64,000 nucleotides of DNA from Myxococcales bacterium. Its GTDB lineage: Bacteria > Myxococcota > UBA727 > JABDBI01. Both the position numbers and the translations under genes were made by a program. Shown piece after piece: positions 9,383 through 18,428 of the stretch (the stretch's first letter is position 1; each line of letters begins with the position of its first letter). The notes beneath the pieces were generated by a model that was given only the letters and a program-made list of their open reading frames with translations, was not told the DNA's origin and did no database searches. The stretch spans positions 1 through 64,000 of the forward strand of contig JAHFEF010000009.1 of assembly GCA_023248545.1 (NCBI GenBank). Reading direction: 5' to 3'.

Positions 9383-10723
9383 TTAGAGCGTTACCATACC
9401 AAGCACACGGCGCAACTGACCCATTAAATAAAACGGCAGGGATATCAATCTACAAGCATCATTGCTTTGCAGCGGCATCCCGGAGTAGATGCGTACTCCG
9501 ATACTCAGTTTTTTCAATGTCATCAATAAATGCAAAGATTTGAGTTTGCCAGTTGCACCCGCTTTGACCTCAATCGGAATCACCACGGGGCCATGCTGAA
9601 TCACATAGTCGACTTCCGCTTGGGACCCCTCTTCTTCCCTTTGCCAATAGAAAAGAGCCGGCTCAACATAAAATGGGTTCAGAGTACGCAGGAGCTGACC
9701 CACCACTTGCTCAGCGACAGCACCCGAATTAATAAGCGTTAAATCATCGATTCGATTTAGATCGGATAAGCTGAGTTCAAGTAACGCACAGGCCAACCCA
9801 ACATCTAGAAAAATCTCTTTGAAAAATTTTGCGCGCGTCTCTGAACCCAACGGAACCCCGTTAGAAGCGCTACATTGAACCCGGTGGCAAACACGTGCCA
9901 AGTTGAGCAGAGTCAGCGCCTGTTTAATGGCCCCAGAATGCACATCTGGATTTACGTTACTAAAAACAAACTTTTGGCCAAGAAAACGAGGCACTGCGAC
10001 CATTGTCTCTTCGAGCCTCTGTGTGTCCATTTTACCACTGTATTTTGAAAAATCATTCCGATAAGAAGCCAACAGGTCTCGGTGTATTTGGCTTAAAGAA
10101 TTCGTAGACTGCTGAGAAACCCAGTTCGCTACAGCGGCAGGCATGCCCCCTACCAGCGTATACTCTTTGAATAACCCCAGCAGTTGGTAATGCAAAACTT
10201 CTGGAATCTTCTCGCCGATTTCCCAGCCATTTAAATAATCAACAGAAGCTTGTTTACCATAAGCTTGTAAAAACTCTTCAAAAGACAGTGGCTCAATATG
10301 GGCGAAACTAATGCGACCCACCGGCATACTAAATGTATGATCTCTCAAAGCAAACTCAAGTAAAGATCCCGCTGAAATCACAGGCAACTCAGGCATTTCT
10401 TCAGCGAACCAGCGTAATTTCGCGATCAATTCCGGCACCGCCTGGATTTCATCTAGAAATAGAATGCTGTTGTTCACATCAATGCTTGTCTGCAAAACCG
10501 CCGCAAGCAACTTAATAATCTGCGTTGGTTGATTACTCTCAAAAACACTTTTCAAGGAGGGATCTTTTTCAAAGTTAAGTTCAATCAGTGTTTTACTATG
10601 GTTCCTAGCTAGCTCACGAACAAGCCAGGTCTTTCCAACCTGCCTAGCACCCCGTAAAATCAAAGGTTTTCGGCCCGGCGACAGGAACCATTCGTTCAAA
10701 AAATTGAAAGCATTTCTTTGCAT
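9383..10723 (-). CDS. AAA_14/DUF4143 ATPase
   Basis: 446 residues with an N-terminal P-loop ATPase domain (Walker A GARQVGKT near residue 25, Walker B SILFLDEIQ near residue 90) and a C-terminal DUF4143 region ending with a nuclease-like EVDYVIQHGPVVIPIEVKAG. Such proteins are common, often mobile and poorly characterised; the PD-(D/E)xK-like tail suggests DNA processing or defence. The promoter abuts the start codon and no Shine-Dalgarno sequence is present. It sits just upstream of proS, so its promoter probably also drives an essential gene, which is unusual for an accessory ATPase. Confidence 0.88.
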   Translation of the reverse strand: MQRNAFNFLNEWFLSPGRKPLILRGARQVGKTWLVRELARNHSKTLIELNFEKDPSLKSVFESNQPTQIIKLLAAVLQTSIDVNNSILFLDEIQAVPELIAKLRWFAEEMPELPVISAGSLLEFALRDHTFSMPVGRISFAHIEPLSFEEFLQAYGKQASVDYLNGWEIGEKIPEVLHYQLLGLFKEYTLVGGMPAAVANWVSQQSTNSLSQIHRDLLASYRNDFSKYSGKMDTQRLEETMVAVPRFLGQKFVFSNVNPDVHSGAIKQALTLLNLARVCHRVQCSASNGVPLGSETRAKFFKEIFLDVGLACALLELSLSDLNRIDDLTLINSGAVAEQVVGQLLRTLNPFYVEPALFYWQREEEGSQAEVDYVIQHGPVVIPIEVKAGATGKLKSLHLLMTLKKLSIGVRIYSGMPLQSNDACRLISLPFYLMGQLRRVLGMVTL

Positions 10724-10732
10724 ATCTAAAAA

Positions 10733-10761
10733 ATAATACCCTGTTTTCTCAGGTATGTCAA
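10733..10761 (-). promoter_or_regulatory. Promoter with inverted-repeat operator, ATPase-proS unit
   Basis: Minus strand: -35 TTGACA at 10761-10756, a 17-base spacer and -10 TATTAT at 10738-10733, then 9 bases to the ATG, predicting a leader of only about 3 bases. An inverted repeat (ATACCCTG, 6 bases, CAGGTAT at 10736-10756) fills the spacer and looks like a repressor site. Confidence 0.7.
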
Positions 10762-10782
10762 AAAAACAGACGGCTGTTTTTT
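10760..10782 (-). terminator. Terminator after the Lon-like protease gene
   Basis: AAAAAACAG, a 4-base loop (CCGT on the minus strand) and CTGTTTTTT form a stem with a T-tract on either strand. It lies 10 bases after the protease stop, and its last T residues merge with the TTGACA of the next promoter. Confidence 0.6.
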
Positions 10783-10791
10783 AGAGAAAGA

Positions 10792-13209
10792 CTAAAAATG
10801 AAGCTCCGGCTTCCCAATCTTCCTAAAATGCTCCAGCGTTTTCATGACTTCTTTGGACAGATTCTGATCCCAGTCTTGGCCTGTGAGCAGCTTGATGGCA
10901 TCTTGAAAAGTAGCCACTGTGTAAATCTCGAACTCCCCTTTGGAACAAGCTTCGACTACTTCGTCGTTTAAGTTAATATCTAGCGCATTACTGGCCGGGA
11001 TAATCACGGCGTGAACAGTCGCCCCCCCTCTGGCCTTGCAAACGTTGTAATAACCTTCGATTTTTTCGTTTACACCACCCACAGCCTGTATTTGGCCTCG
11101 CTGATCCATGGAGCCCGTGATCGCAAAACGCTGCGAGATAGGCGCATTGCCCAACACCGAAAACAAACTACAGGCTTCTGCCAACGTCGCTGAATCGCCG
11201 TCGATTTCACCGTAAGTCTGCTCCATGCATAAAATGGCATTAAAGCCCATGGGGATTTCTTTGCCAAAGCAATGTGCCAAAAATCCCCGAATAATCAGGC
11301 GGCCCTTCGTATGAATCGGCCCACCCTGCTCGGTTTCGCGCTCGATGTCTATTAAATCGCCTTTGCCACAAGTTACCCGGCAAGTGACTCGAAGCGGCAC
11401 GCCAAACTCGTAGCTGCCCAGCTCTACCACCGTCATGGCATTGGCCTGGCCAATCACAGCACCTTCGGTTTCGATCGATACTCGATTGTCCAGAATGTCT
11501 TCGATCATTTGGGTTTGCAAAAAGCCCTCGCGTTCGGCGTGGGCTTTCAAAGCTTTCTGAATATGACTGCGATCAATTAAACGCGACTTTTCTTTGCCAG
11601 CCCAATAATTTGCCTCGCGCACTAAATCGGCCATATCGCCAATGCGAGAAGTCAGTTTTTTTTGATTGCCAGACACCCGCACGGCCTGCTCGATCACCCG
11701 AGCAGCCCCTTCTGGGGTAAGCGCTCGCAGTTTCTCGTCGATACACAGGCCGCTTAGAAATTTGACATAGCGTTCAATGTGCTCGTCGGAGCGCAGCATC
11801 TCGTTATCAAAATCAGCTTTTACTTTAAACAGCTTGCTGAATTCGAGATCAGTTTTAGAAAGAACATAATAAAGCTCAGGGATTCCAATCAAAATAACTT
11901 TTATTTCGAGGGGAACGGGTTCCGGGCGCAAAGTAGCCACTGAAACCATGCGTCCTGGTTCACCAGGGTCATCCAGTTCGACGGCTCTGTTTTTGAGCGC
12001 ACGTTTTAAGCCTTCCCACGCCGCTGGGTCACGCAAAATATCTTGGGCTTCCAGCAACAAATAGCCCCCATTGGCCTGATAGAGCGCTCCAGCCCGAATG
12101 CGGGTATGATCCGTCATGGTTTCACCGCCACGCATGCGCTGCTCAATGCGACCAATCAAGTTGGACGATGTGGGATGTGTTTCCTGAACAACCGGTGCAC
12201 CAGAAGACTTGCTATGGGTCACCAAAACATTGACGCGGTATCTGATCAATGCCGGCTCGTCATAATCGAAATCTTCTTCGTCCTCGTGGATGCGCCTTTT
12301 TGGGTTATTATTCTCAGGGGTCTCTGTAGCTTGAACCCGATCGTCTGGAACCAGACGCCTTAAGCGGTTCAAAACATCTTCCTGACAGGCTTCTAGGTGT
12401 TCCAAAATACGAGGAAATGTCTTCCAATTGGTTTTGGCATTTTCAAAGAGCGGCGTTAGAATTGTATTGGCCGTTTTGCGCTCCAAAGCTTCGATGGCAT
12501 CTTCGGCTTCGCGTTCTAGGCCACGAATCCGACGAATCGAGTCTTCCAAGTGGGCTTCTAAGCGCTCGGCATGTTGTTCTAAAGTCTGTTTGGTTTTGTC
12601 GCTGAGGTGCTCAAATTCTTGTTCAGAAATAGGCTCACCCTTTTTATTGGCTGGTGTAATGGTCAACGCGGCTGTGGCGCGTTGAAGAACAAAGCCCTTT
12701 TGCTGGGCTTCCTCCTCGACCGCCGTCAAGATTTCATCCGTCATCACTTGACATTGGTCTTGTATTTCCTGGCGCTCGCCAATATGACGCTCTGACTCAA
12801 ATGTCTTTTCCAAGTCAATCAACATGCGTTCGACGAAGGAATCATATGTTTTTTTGAGTTTGGGTCCAAATCCGGGAGAGACACGAACAGCCAAAGGCCT
12901 GTCTCGATTTTCGAAATTATACAGTAAGACAATATCGTCAGGCGTGGGTTCTTTGACCGCTCGGTCTGACAAAAGTTGATTCACGGTTGAAGTTCGACCG
13001 GTGCCTGACTCACCCACGACGAAAATATTAAAACCGCGCTGCCGTATTCCTAGGCCCATTTCTAAAGCGGAGAGTGCTCTTTGTTGAACCATCGCGCCGA
13101 AGCGATCACTTTTGGCCTTGCGCCTGCGTTTGCTAGACAGTCCCGCACGCACCAGCGATAAGTCTTCGAACTGCCATCTGAGGGCCTCTGGCGCGATCTT
13201 CTGAATCAT
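10792..13209 (-). CDS. Lon-like ATP-dependent protease (AAA_32 type)
   Basis: 805 residues from ATG at 13209, chosen because GGAG precedes it; an in-frame ATG at 13257 would add 16 residues without a Shine-Dalgarno signal. The N-terminal part has a P-loop (GESGTGRTS near residue 70) and a long coiled-coil insert (residues about 140-290). The C-terminal half is an S16 Lon proteolytic domain with the catalytic Ser in DGDSATLAE and the catalytic Lys in GGVNEKIEGYY, 43 residues apart. This is the AAA_32 Lon-like family, distinct from canonical LonA, and expected to be a cytoplasmic serine-lysine protease. Its substrates are unknown. Confidence 0.92.
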   Translation of the reverse strand: MIQKIAPEALRWQFEDLSLVRAGLSSKRRRKAKSDRFGAMVQQRALSALEMGLGIRQRGFNIFVVGESGTGRTSTVNQLLSDRAVKEPTPDDIVLLYNFENRDRPLAVRVSPGFGPKLKKTYDSFVERMLIDLEKTFESERHIGERQEIQDQCQVMTDEILTAVEEEAQQKGFVLQRATAALTITPANKKGEPISEQEFEHLSDKTKQTLEQHAERLEAHLEDSIRRIRGLEREAEDAIEALERKTANTILTPLFENAKTNWKTFPRILEHLEACQEDVLNRLRRLVPDDRVQATETPENNNPKRRIHEDEEDFDYDEPALIRYRVNVLVTHSKSSGAPVVQETHPTSSNLIGRIEQRMRGGETMTDHTRIRAGALYQANGGYLLLEAQDILRDPAAWEGLKRALKNRAVELDDPGEPGRMVSVATLRPEPVPLEIKVILIGIPELYYVLSKTDLEFSKLFKVKADFDNEMLRSDEHIERYVKFLSGLCIDEKLRALTPEGAARVIEQAVRVSGNQKKLTSRIGDMADLVREANYWAGKEKSRLIDRSHIQKALKAHAEREGFLQTQMIEDILDNRVSIETEGAVIGQANAMTVVELGSYEFGVPLRVTCRVTCGKGDLIDIERETEQGGPIHTKGRLIIRGFLAHCFGKEIPMGFNAILCMEQTYGEIDGDSATLAEACSLFSVLGNAPISQRFAITGSMDQRGQIQAVGGVNEKIEGYYNVCKARGGATVHAVIIPASNALDINLNDEVVEACSKGEFEIYTVATFQDAIKLLTGQDWDQNLSKEVMKTLEHFRKIGKPELHF

Positions 13210-13264
13210 GTTGCTTCTCCAGCCAAAGAGCTTAGCGGAAAAGCAATTTGAAATCAAAATAGCT

Positions 13265-13825
13265 TTAGTAATCGAAGATTTTCATCAAGTCCAATTCTAG
13301 ATCTTCAAAGGGTGGCAGCTTCATCACACCGTCGGCATTTTCGACAGCCTGGATGATTTGATAGTGCTCGTTGCCTTTGGTTAAGACAAATATTTGGATG
13401 TTTTTTCGGATGGGATCTACGAGCCAATAATAGGGCACGCCATGGTGTTCGAGAATCACTCTTTTGGAAGGCGATAAAATTTCGCAAACCCAGAGAGGTT
13501 TCACCGTAATCGGGCCTCGTTCTGGAAGTTTAGGTAATTCTTTTCGGGAGAAACCAGCGATATCATGCACAAATGAGTTGTGCTCATCGTAATCTGTCCA
13601 GGCTTCCGGAACAATTAACCAAGAATCACCATCCGTTGGGCCTTTCCCATTTTTATCGTCACAGTAATTGCCAACTTTAAGGTGTAATCTGCCGAAGATA
13701 ACAGAATGCCTCGCTGCAGCAGGCGCCATCGCATAGATGACACCGTCGACTAATTCGGCCTTTGTATCTTCTGGCAAAGCGATTAGATCTTCAATAGTGG
13801 CTAAAGGTTCTTTTAATTGGTGCAT
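13265..13825 (-). CDS. Uma2-family (DUF820) endonuclease-like protein
   Basis: 186 residues. The pattern is that of the Uma2/DUF820 family, which has a PD-(D/E)xK nuclease fold: AELVDGVIYAMAP, a central GDSWLIVPEAW region, WVCEILSPS and HGVPYYWLVDP. Compared with typical members, the stretch between ILSPS and GVPYYW is about ten residues short, where a K/R-rich helix normally sits, so activity may be altered. The family is abundant and mobile, with unproven biological roles. The gene stands alone, 50 bases from its upstream neighbour. Confidence 0.82.
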   Translation of the reverse strand: MHQLKEPLATIEDLIALPEDTKAELVDGVIYAMAPAAARHSVIFGRLHLKVGNYCDDKNGKGPTDGDSWLIVPEAWTDYDEHNSFVHDIAGFSRKELPKLPERGPITVKPLWVCEILSPSKRVILEHHGVPYYWLVDPIRKNIQIFVLTKGNEHYQIIQAVENADGVMKLPPFEDLELDLMKIFDY

Positions 13826-13875
13826 GACTCATGGAAGCCTAGCTTGAAATCAAGGCTTCGTAAAGCTCCCAGGGC

Positions 13876-14208
13876 TCAGGCCGCTGCCCCAACCACCTGC
13901 AGGTCATGCGACACAGACTTCAACTCGTCTTCCAAATGGTGAACCTCTTTTCTAAGTTCATCGAGCTTCTTGGCCTGTTCTTTGTATTTGGCCTCGTTTT
14001 TCACGATGTCCGAGCGCATGTCTTTCGAGGGCCCATGACCTTTGGCTTTTTTGTCATGGCCATTCGAGCTGTGCTTCTCAGACTCGATCAAAGCACCCAA
14101 TTTGCGCTGTTCGGCGTCCATGCGAAACAACTCAGATTTTTTGCTGCTGACAGTTTGTGTTAATTCTTGCTTCTTATTTTGTAGTTCATCAACGAATGCG
14201 TCACTCAT
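13876..14208 (-). CDS. Coiled-coil protein of unknown function
   Basis: 110 residues from ATG at 14208 (MSDAFVDELQ). The frame is open 12 codons further up, but that extension would lie in the divergent intergenic region. Nearly the whole protein is charged and helical: heptad-like stretches at residues about 5-50 and 65-105, separated by a Gly/His/Lys-rich linker (SSNGHDKKAKGHGPSKD). This predicts a helical hairpin or dimer. No family is recognised. It is divergent from the sugar transporter gene. Confidence 0.55.
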   Translation of the reverse strand: MSDAFVDELQNKKQELTQTVSSKKSELFRMDAEQRKLGALIESEKHSSNGHDKKAKGHGPSKDMRSDIVKNEAKYKEQAKKLDELRKEVHHLEDELKSVSHDLQVVGAAA

Positions 14209-14224
14209 AATTACAGGATACAAA

Positions 14225-15607
14225 ATGATGTCAGATAAATTCAAGTGTCAGTCAAAGATTTTCTTAAAACTCCTATGCTACGCTCCCAGCATGGCACTCT
14301 TTCACTCAGTCTATTTTGTTTCTGGCTTGGCTGCGATCGCTGGCCTGCTGTTTGGTTATGACACGGGTATTATATCCGGTGCCATCCTATTTATCCGCAA
14401 GGATTTTGATTTATCGCCTGGGCAAGTTGGTCTGGTGGTCAGCGCGGTGTTACTGGGCGCTCTATTGGGGTCTGCGTTTTGCAGCAAAATCACAGATCGC
14501 CTAGGCAGACGTGGCTCACTCATGATTGCTTCTGGACTGTTCGTGCTGGCATCTTTGGGCGCGGCCATGGCTCAGAGTGCCCCCGATTTGATGTTCGCAC
14601 GTTTATTCATAGGCATCGCCATCGGAATTTCTTCGTTGACCGCACCGCTTTATTTGGCTGAAGTAGCACCTGCAAAAATACGAGGATTTTTGGTTTCGCT
14701 CAACCAATTGGCTGTCACGGTCGGAATCTTAGGCGCCTATGGCGTTAACTATGCGCTGGCTGGAAACGGCAGCTGGAGACTGATGTTTGGCTTGGGCGCT
14801 GTCCCAGGTGCCATTTTGGGCACAGCGTTGTTCTTCTTGCCAGAAAGCCCCAGATGGATGGTCTTACGCGGCAGAAAAGATACGGCCAAAGCAATCTTGG
14901 ATCAGCTTCGAGCCGGTGAAAACACACAAGTCGAGATGCTTGAAATTGAACAAAGTATCACCCACGAAAAAACCAGTTTCGCGTCGTTGTTTGCGCCCGC
15001 CATCAAACCAGCTTTGATCATTGCAATGGGACTGGCATTTTTTCAGCAAGCCACAGGGATTAACACGATTATTTATTACGCCCCGAGCATCTTTGAGCAG
15101 GCGGGTTTTGGCAGTGCCTCCCACGCCATCTTAGCCAGCGTATGCATTGGGGTCACCAATGTGATCTTTACGATCATCTCGCTGCCGTTGATTGACCGCG
15201 TTGGCCGACGGCCGTTACTAATTATTGGCATTACGGGCATGATGGTGAGCCTGGCACTCTGTGGCCTCGCATTTGGAATGACGGATCTACTCGGCATGCG
15301 TTGGATCGCGCTCTTATGTGTGCTGGCTTATATTGCGTTTTTTGCGATCAGCCTCGGGCCTATTATGTGGCTCATGATCTCCGAAGTATTCCCACTGCAG
15401 CAACGAGGCTTGGGAACCAGTTTAGCCGTCTGTGCTCAATGGGGCTTTAACATGATCGTCTCGAGTACGTTTCCTGTGTTGCTGCACGCAGCCGGATCTC
15501 GAATGACTTTTTGGTTTTATGCGTTTTTATGCCTGATCGGCTTGGTGTTTGTGCTCAAAAAAGTTCCAGAAACCAAAGGCAAGGTGCTGGAAGAGATTAA
15601 GTTCTAG
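14225..15607 (+). CDS. MFS sugar porter (sugar:H+ symporter)
   Basis: 460 residues from ATG at 14225, preceded by CAGGA at good spacing; an ATG at 14291 would give a 438-residue protein starting just before the first helix. It is a twelve-helix inner-membrane transporter of the sugar porter family. Family motifs visible are GYDTGIISGA in helix 1, DRLGRRG after helix 2, PESPRW after helix 6, QQATGINTIIYYAPSIF in helix 7, DRVGRRPL and the C-terminal PETKG. The likely role is proton-coupled uptake of a hexose or pentose. Its stop shares a CTAG with the convergent gspN stop. Confidence 0.92.
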   Translation: MMSDKFKCQSKIFLKLLCYAPSMALFHSVYFVSGLAAIAGLLFGYDTGIISGAILFIRKDFDLSPGQVGLVVSAVLLGALLGSAFCSKITDRLGRRGSLMIASGLFVLASLGAAMAQSAPDLMFARLFIGIAIGISSLTAPLYLAEVAPAKIRGFLVSLNQLAVTVGILGAYGVNYALAGNGSWRLMFGLGAVPGAILGTALFFLPESPRWMVLRGRKDTAKAILDQLRAGENTQVEMLEIEQSITHEKTSFASLFAPAIKPALIIAMGLAFFQQATGINTIIYYAPSIFEQAGFGSASHAILASVCIGVTNVIFTIISLPLIDRVGRRPLLIIGITGMMVSLALCGLAFGMTDLLGMRWIALLCVLAYIAFFAISLGPIMWLMISEVFPLQQRGLGTSLAVCAQWGFNMIVSSTFPVLLHAAGSRMTFWFYAFLCLIGLVFVLKKVPETKGKVLEEIKF

Positions 15608-16554
15608 CTTTCTTTTCCCCACTTCGGTGTCGGTGCCATCAGGCTACCAATCAGCGTAAAGTGAATGCGCCCATCGGCTTCTTCGGCGGCTTTAATATCG
15701 GGACTCAGCTCTAGCATCATCGCGATTTTTGGATTTGCTTTTTGGAATTCGGGTTTCAGCTTAAACCAGCCAGAGCCTTTCAGTGGGCTAAACAAAATAT
15801 TGTCGGCCAGCTCGACACTGGCGTTGATATGCGCCTCAATGTCGCCACCAGACAGTCTCAAATCTTGAATCTTTGCTTTGCCATGCTCAAAAGATGCTTT
15901 GCCCGAAAACACCCCCAGCTTAATGAGAGGCAATGTCAGCCCCCCAAAGCCCGCCCCGCCGGGGATCTCAAACACGCCAGGACCCACCGACAGGTTTTTG
16001 AAATTCAAATCCAACTTACCAGCGCCATCTTTGGCTGGATGTTGGCCCAGATTTAAATCTGCGTCCAGATTCACCTGGCCCGCCACTTTGAGACCCGTCT
16101 CACCCGCAGGGCCTCGCAATTTTTGCAAATCAATCTGGCTAATATCGAGCCACAAGGCTGACAAACTACCCTGAGAAGTCAGCGTGACAGCCCCACGCGC
16201 ACGGCCCGAGTAGATCCGCGAGTCAAACTCGATTTGTGGCTTGCCCCGAAGGCTGCTCAAAATTCCCAGGCGAATTTTGAGTGCCTCGAACTGCAACTTG
16301 GGGCCAGGCTCCACCGTTTCGCTGCCCATCTGAATCTGCACGTCGTGCATGGCCGCACCTGAGAAGCGCCAAAGCGAAAGCTCGCCAATGCTCACACGTG
16401 GGGGGATCACGAAATGCGCGCCCTGAGCCTCCCCAGACAGAGCACCCTGCATCTGTTTCTCCAAATACGGCCTCAACGAGTCCATAGGAAAAGTCAAATA
16501 GAGCGACACCACAAAACAAAAACCAAAAAATCCAATATACAACAGCTTTTTCAC
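15604..16554 (-). CDS. gspN: Type II secretion system protein GspN
   Basis: 316 residues from a GTG at 16554, one base after the gspM stop and preceded by GGAAGG. An N-terminal membrane helix (KKLLYIGFFGFCFVVSLYL) is followed by an all-beta periplasmic region of GspN/AsmA-like style. GspN is an accessory T2SS component found in only some systems. It is the last gene of the operon, and its stop codon overlaps the convergent transporter stop. Confidence 0.8.
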   Translation of the reverse strand: MKKLLYIGFFGFCFVVSLYLTFPMDSLRPYLEKQMQGALSGEAQGAHFVIPPRVSIGELSLWRFSGAAMHDVQIQMGSETVEPGPKLQFEALKIRLGILSSLRGKPQIEFDSRIYSGRARGAVTLTSQGSLSALWLDISQIDLQKLRGPAGETGLKVAGQVNLDADLNLGQHPAKDGAGKLDLNFKNLSVGPGVFEIPGGAGFGGLTLPLIKLGVFSGKASFEHGKAKIQDLRLSGGDIEAHINASVELADNILFSPLKGSGWFKLKPEFQKANPKIAMMLELSPDIKAAEEADGRIHFTLIGSLMAPTPKWGKES

Positions 16555-16555
16555 G

Positions 16556-17101
16556 TTAACTGGCCTTCCACGTTGCAACGGTCATCTGGACATCCAACAA
16601 ATCGGGTTGATCAAAACGGGTTTTAACTTGCAAACGCGTGATTTTCACCAAGCCATTGGCAGCAGACTTCTCTATGTCTTCTAAAAATGCCGTCAAACGA
16701 TCCATCGAAAGCTCTTTCACATTGACGATGACGCTGACTTGGGTCAAATTAGAATCCGAGAGTTCTTCTTTGCGTTCATTCAAATCGTTCAGTTTTAAAT
16801 CCAAACGCGTGGCTGAGTTCTGAATCAACGTAAACAACGCTACTTTGTTGGCGCGGATCTGGGCTTCACGCGCCTGTTGTTCCGCTTTGACTTTAAGATA
16901 CTGAACGGACAACGCGTCAATCTGTTTAAGCTCGGTGGTTAACCGGTTGACTTCGATATGACGACTTCTCACGGAGCTGAACGCCCCAAAAATACACAAA
17001 ACAATCAATAAAAAGCCAGCTCCCCCGGCCCCAAACAAAACTTTCCTTTTGTCTTGATTATTCAAGGCCTGAAAACGGTCCCACAAAGCTTCTAACTTCA
17101 T
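16556..17101 (-). CDS. gspM: Type II secretion system protein GspM
   Basis: 181 residues from ATG at 17101, overlapping the gspL stop as ATGA. One membrane helix near residues 22-40 (VLFGAGGAGFLLIVLCIFGAF) follows a short cytoplasmic segment; the rest is a periplasmic coiled coil plus a ferredoxin-like domain. GspM binds GspL and links the secretion ATPase to the periplasmic parts. Assignment rests on topology and its place between gspL and gspN. Confidence 0.8.
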   Translation of the reverse strand: MKLEALWDRFQALNNQDKRKVLFGAGGAGFLLIVLCIFGAFSSVRSRHIEVNRLTTELKQIDALSVQYLKVKAEQQAREAQIRANKVALFTLIQNSATRLDLKLNDLNERKEELSDSNLTQVSVIVNVKELSMDRLTAFLEDIEKSAANGLVKITRLQVKTRFDQPDLLDVQMTVATWKAS

Positions 17102-18426
17102 GATTGATCTCCACCACAATCAAAATCCATCGATATTTGGAAACTCACACCCGATTGGCCTTGTCTCGCACGCCCTTTATCCACGTTCTTAAAACAATGC
17201 GTTTTGGCCAACGCCGCCACCAATAAATCAACTGATTCAAAATCGGCCGTATCACCCGACAGTCTCACGCCATTGTTGCCAATATCCAAGTCTGTGAGTT
17301 TGACCTGGACATTCGTTGGCAGAGCCTTAGAGACTTCAAGATAGATATCTAAAGCACTCATATCAGGTATTTTGTCTTTTCTATCTTTTGCCAAGGCTTT
17401 TTTCATCGTGGACAAGCAAGCCGCTGCGCCGGTGACCTTATGGCACAACGCTTGTTCGTCCTGTTTGAGAACATCAATACGGGCACCCAAGAAATACCGG
17501 CGTGCGCCATAATTAACCACAATCAACCCTAATAAAATTAGTGCCCAAATACTCAACGTCCGCGTATGACCTGTGACAAATTGAATCTCAGAACGAAACG
17601 CAAACTCGTCTTTACGCAAATTAAAACGATTGTGCTTTTCATTCGGTGTCTGACCCATCAGCGCATAACTGGCCACAAGCGCCATCGACGGAGACAGTGA
17701 AAACGGATGCAAAACCCGAACCGGAATCCCTAACACACGACCAAAATCGGCTTCAATATTGGGTGCCAGTGCGCCACCCCCCACCAAAAATAGTTGCTTG
17801 ATGGGCTGATCGAGCGCCAAAAAAGTTTGTCGAACTTCACGTAATATCGAAGGCAGGTCAGACTTAAAAACTGACCTCGCCACCAACAACTTTTTGTCGT
17901 CGCCAATACAAATGCTGGTACTTGATTGGCCAATATCCACCAAAGCAGCCAATTGGGGCTCTTTCAACGTGTACCGAAGCAGCTCGTATAAGCCAGCGGC
18001 TTTCAACGTCAGGATTTTAGGATTGGCGCCAATTTTTTCCAGTGTTTCTAAATAAGAACGCACCGAGGCCTTCTTGGCGAACGCGGCTAGAATGCGTTGT
18101 TCACGATCTTTTTTATCGGTCTGTAAAAACCAAGACAGGACCAGATCGTCGATCTCCAACGGCAACTGCGCATCCAGCAAGCCGCCTAAAATCGCTTGGA
18201 TTTTTTTGGAACTTGAAAACGGCACTTCGAGCGACCGTACTTGCGCATCTGCCCCCGAGACTCCTGAAACCAAGACATCGCCGTCGAGCCAATCGCTGTC
18301 TTTAAGCGCCAACAATGCTTCTTCAGAATACGGAACTTCGTGCGTCTTTTTGACCTCCGAATTTTCCAGATGCAACACCTTGATGCTGCTTCCTCCGATG
18401 TCTAATCCGATAATGCGCTTTGCCAT
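17098..18426 (-). CDS. gspL: Type II secretion system protein GspL
   Basis: 442 residues from ATG at 18426; a GTG at 18432 is possible, but AGAGG is better spaced for the ATG. The N-terminal half is an actin-like cytoplasmic domain of the PilM/GspL type (IIGLDIGGSSIKVLHLE; later LVDIGQSSTSICIG). A membrane helix lies near residue 295 (LSIWALILLGLIVV), followed by a periplasmic PilN-like domain. GspL recruits the GspE ATPase to the inner-membrane platform. It overlaps or abuts both neighbours. Confidence 0.9.
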   Translation of the reverse strand: MAKRIIGLDIGGSSIKVLHLENSEVKKTHEVPYSEEALLALKDSDWLDGDVLVSGVSGADAQVRSLEVPFSSSKKIQAILGGLLDAQLPLEIDDLVLSWFLQTDKKDREQRILAAFAKKASVRSYLETLEKIGANPKILTLKAAGLYELLRYTLKEPQLAALVDIGQSSTSICIGDDKKLLVARSVFKSDLPSILREVRQTFLALDQPIKQLFLVGGGALAPNIEADFGRVLGIPVRVLHPFSLSPSMALVASYALMGQTPNEKHNRFNLRKDEFAFRSEIQFVTGHTRTLSIWALILLGLIVVNYGARRYFLGARIDVLKQDEQALCHKVTGAAACLSTMKKALAKDRKDKIPDMSALDIYLEVSKALPTNVQVKLTDLDIGNNGVRLSGDTADFESVDLLVAALAKTHCFKNVDKGRARQGQSGVSFQISMDFDCGGDQS

Positions 18427-18428
18427 GC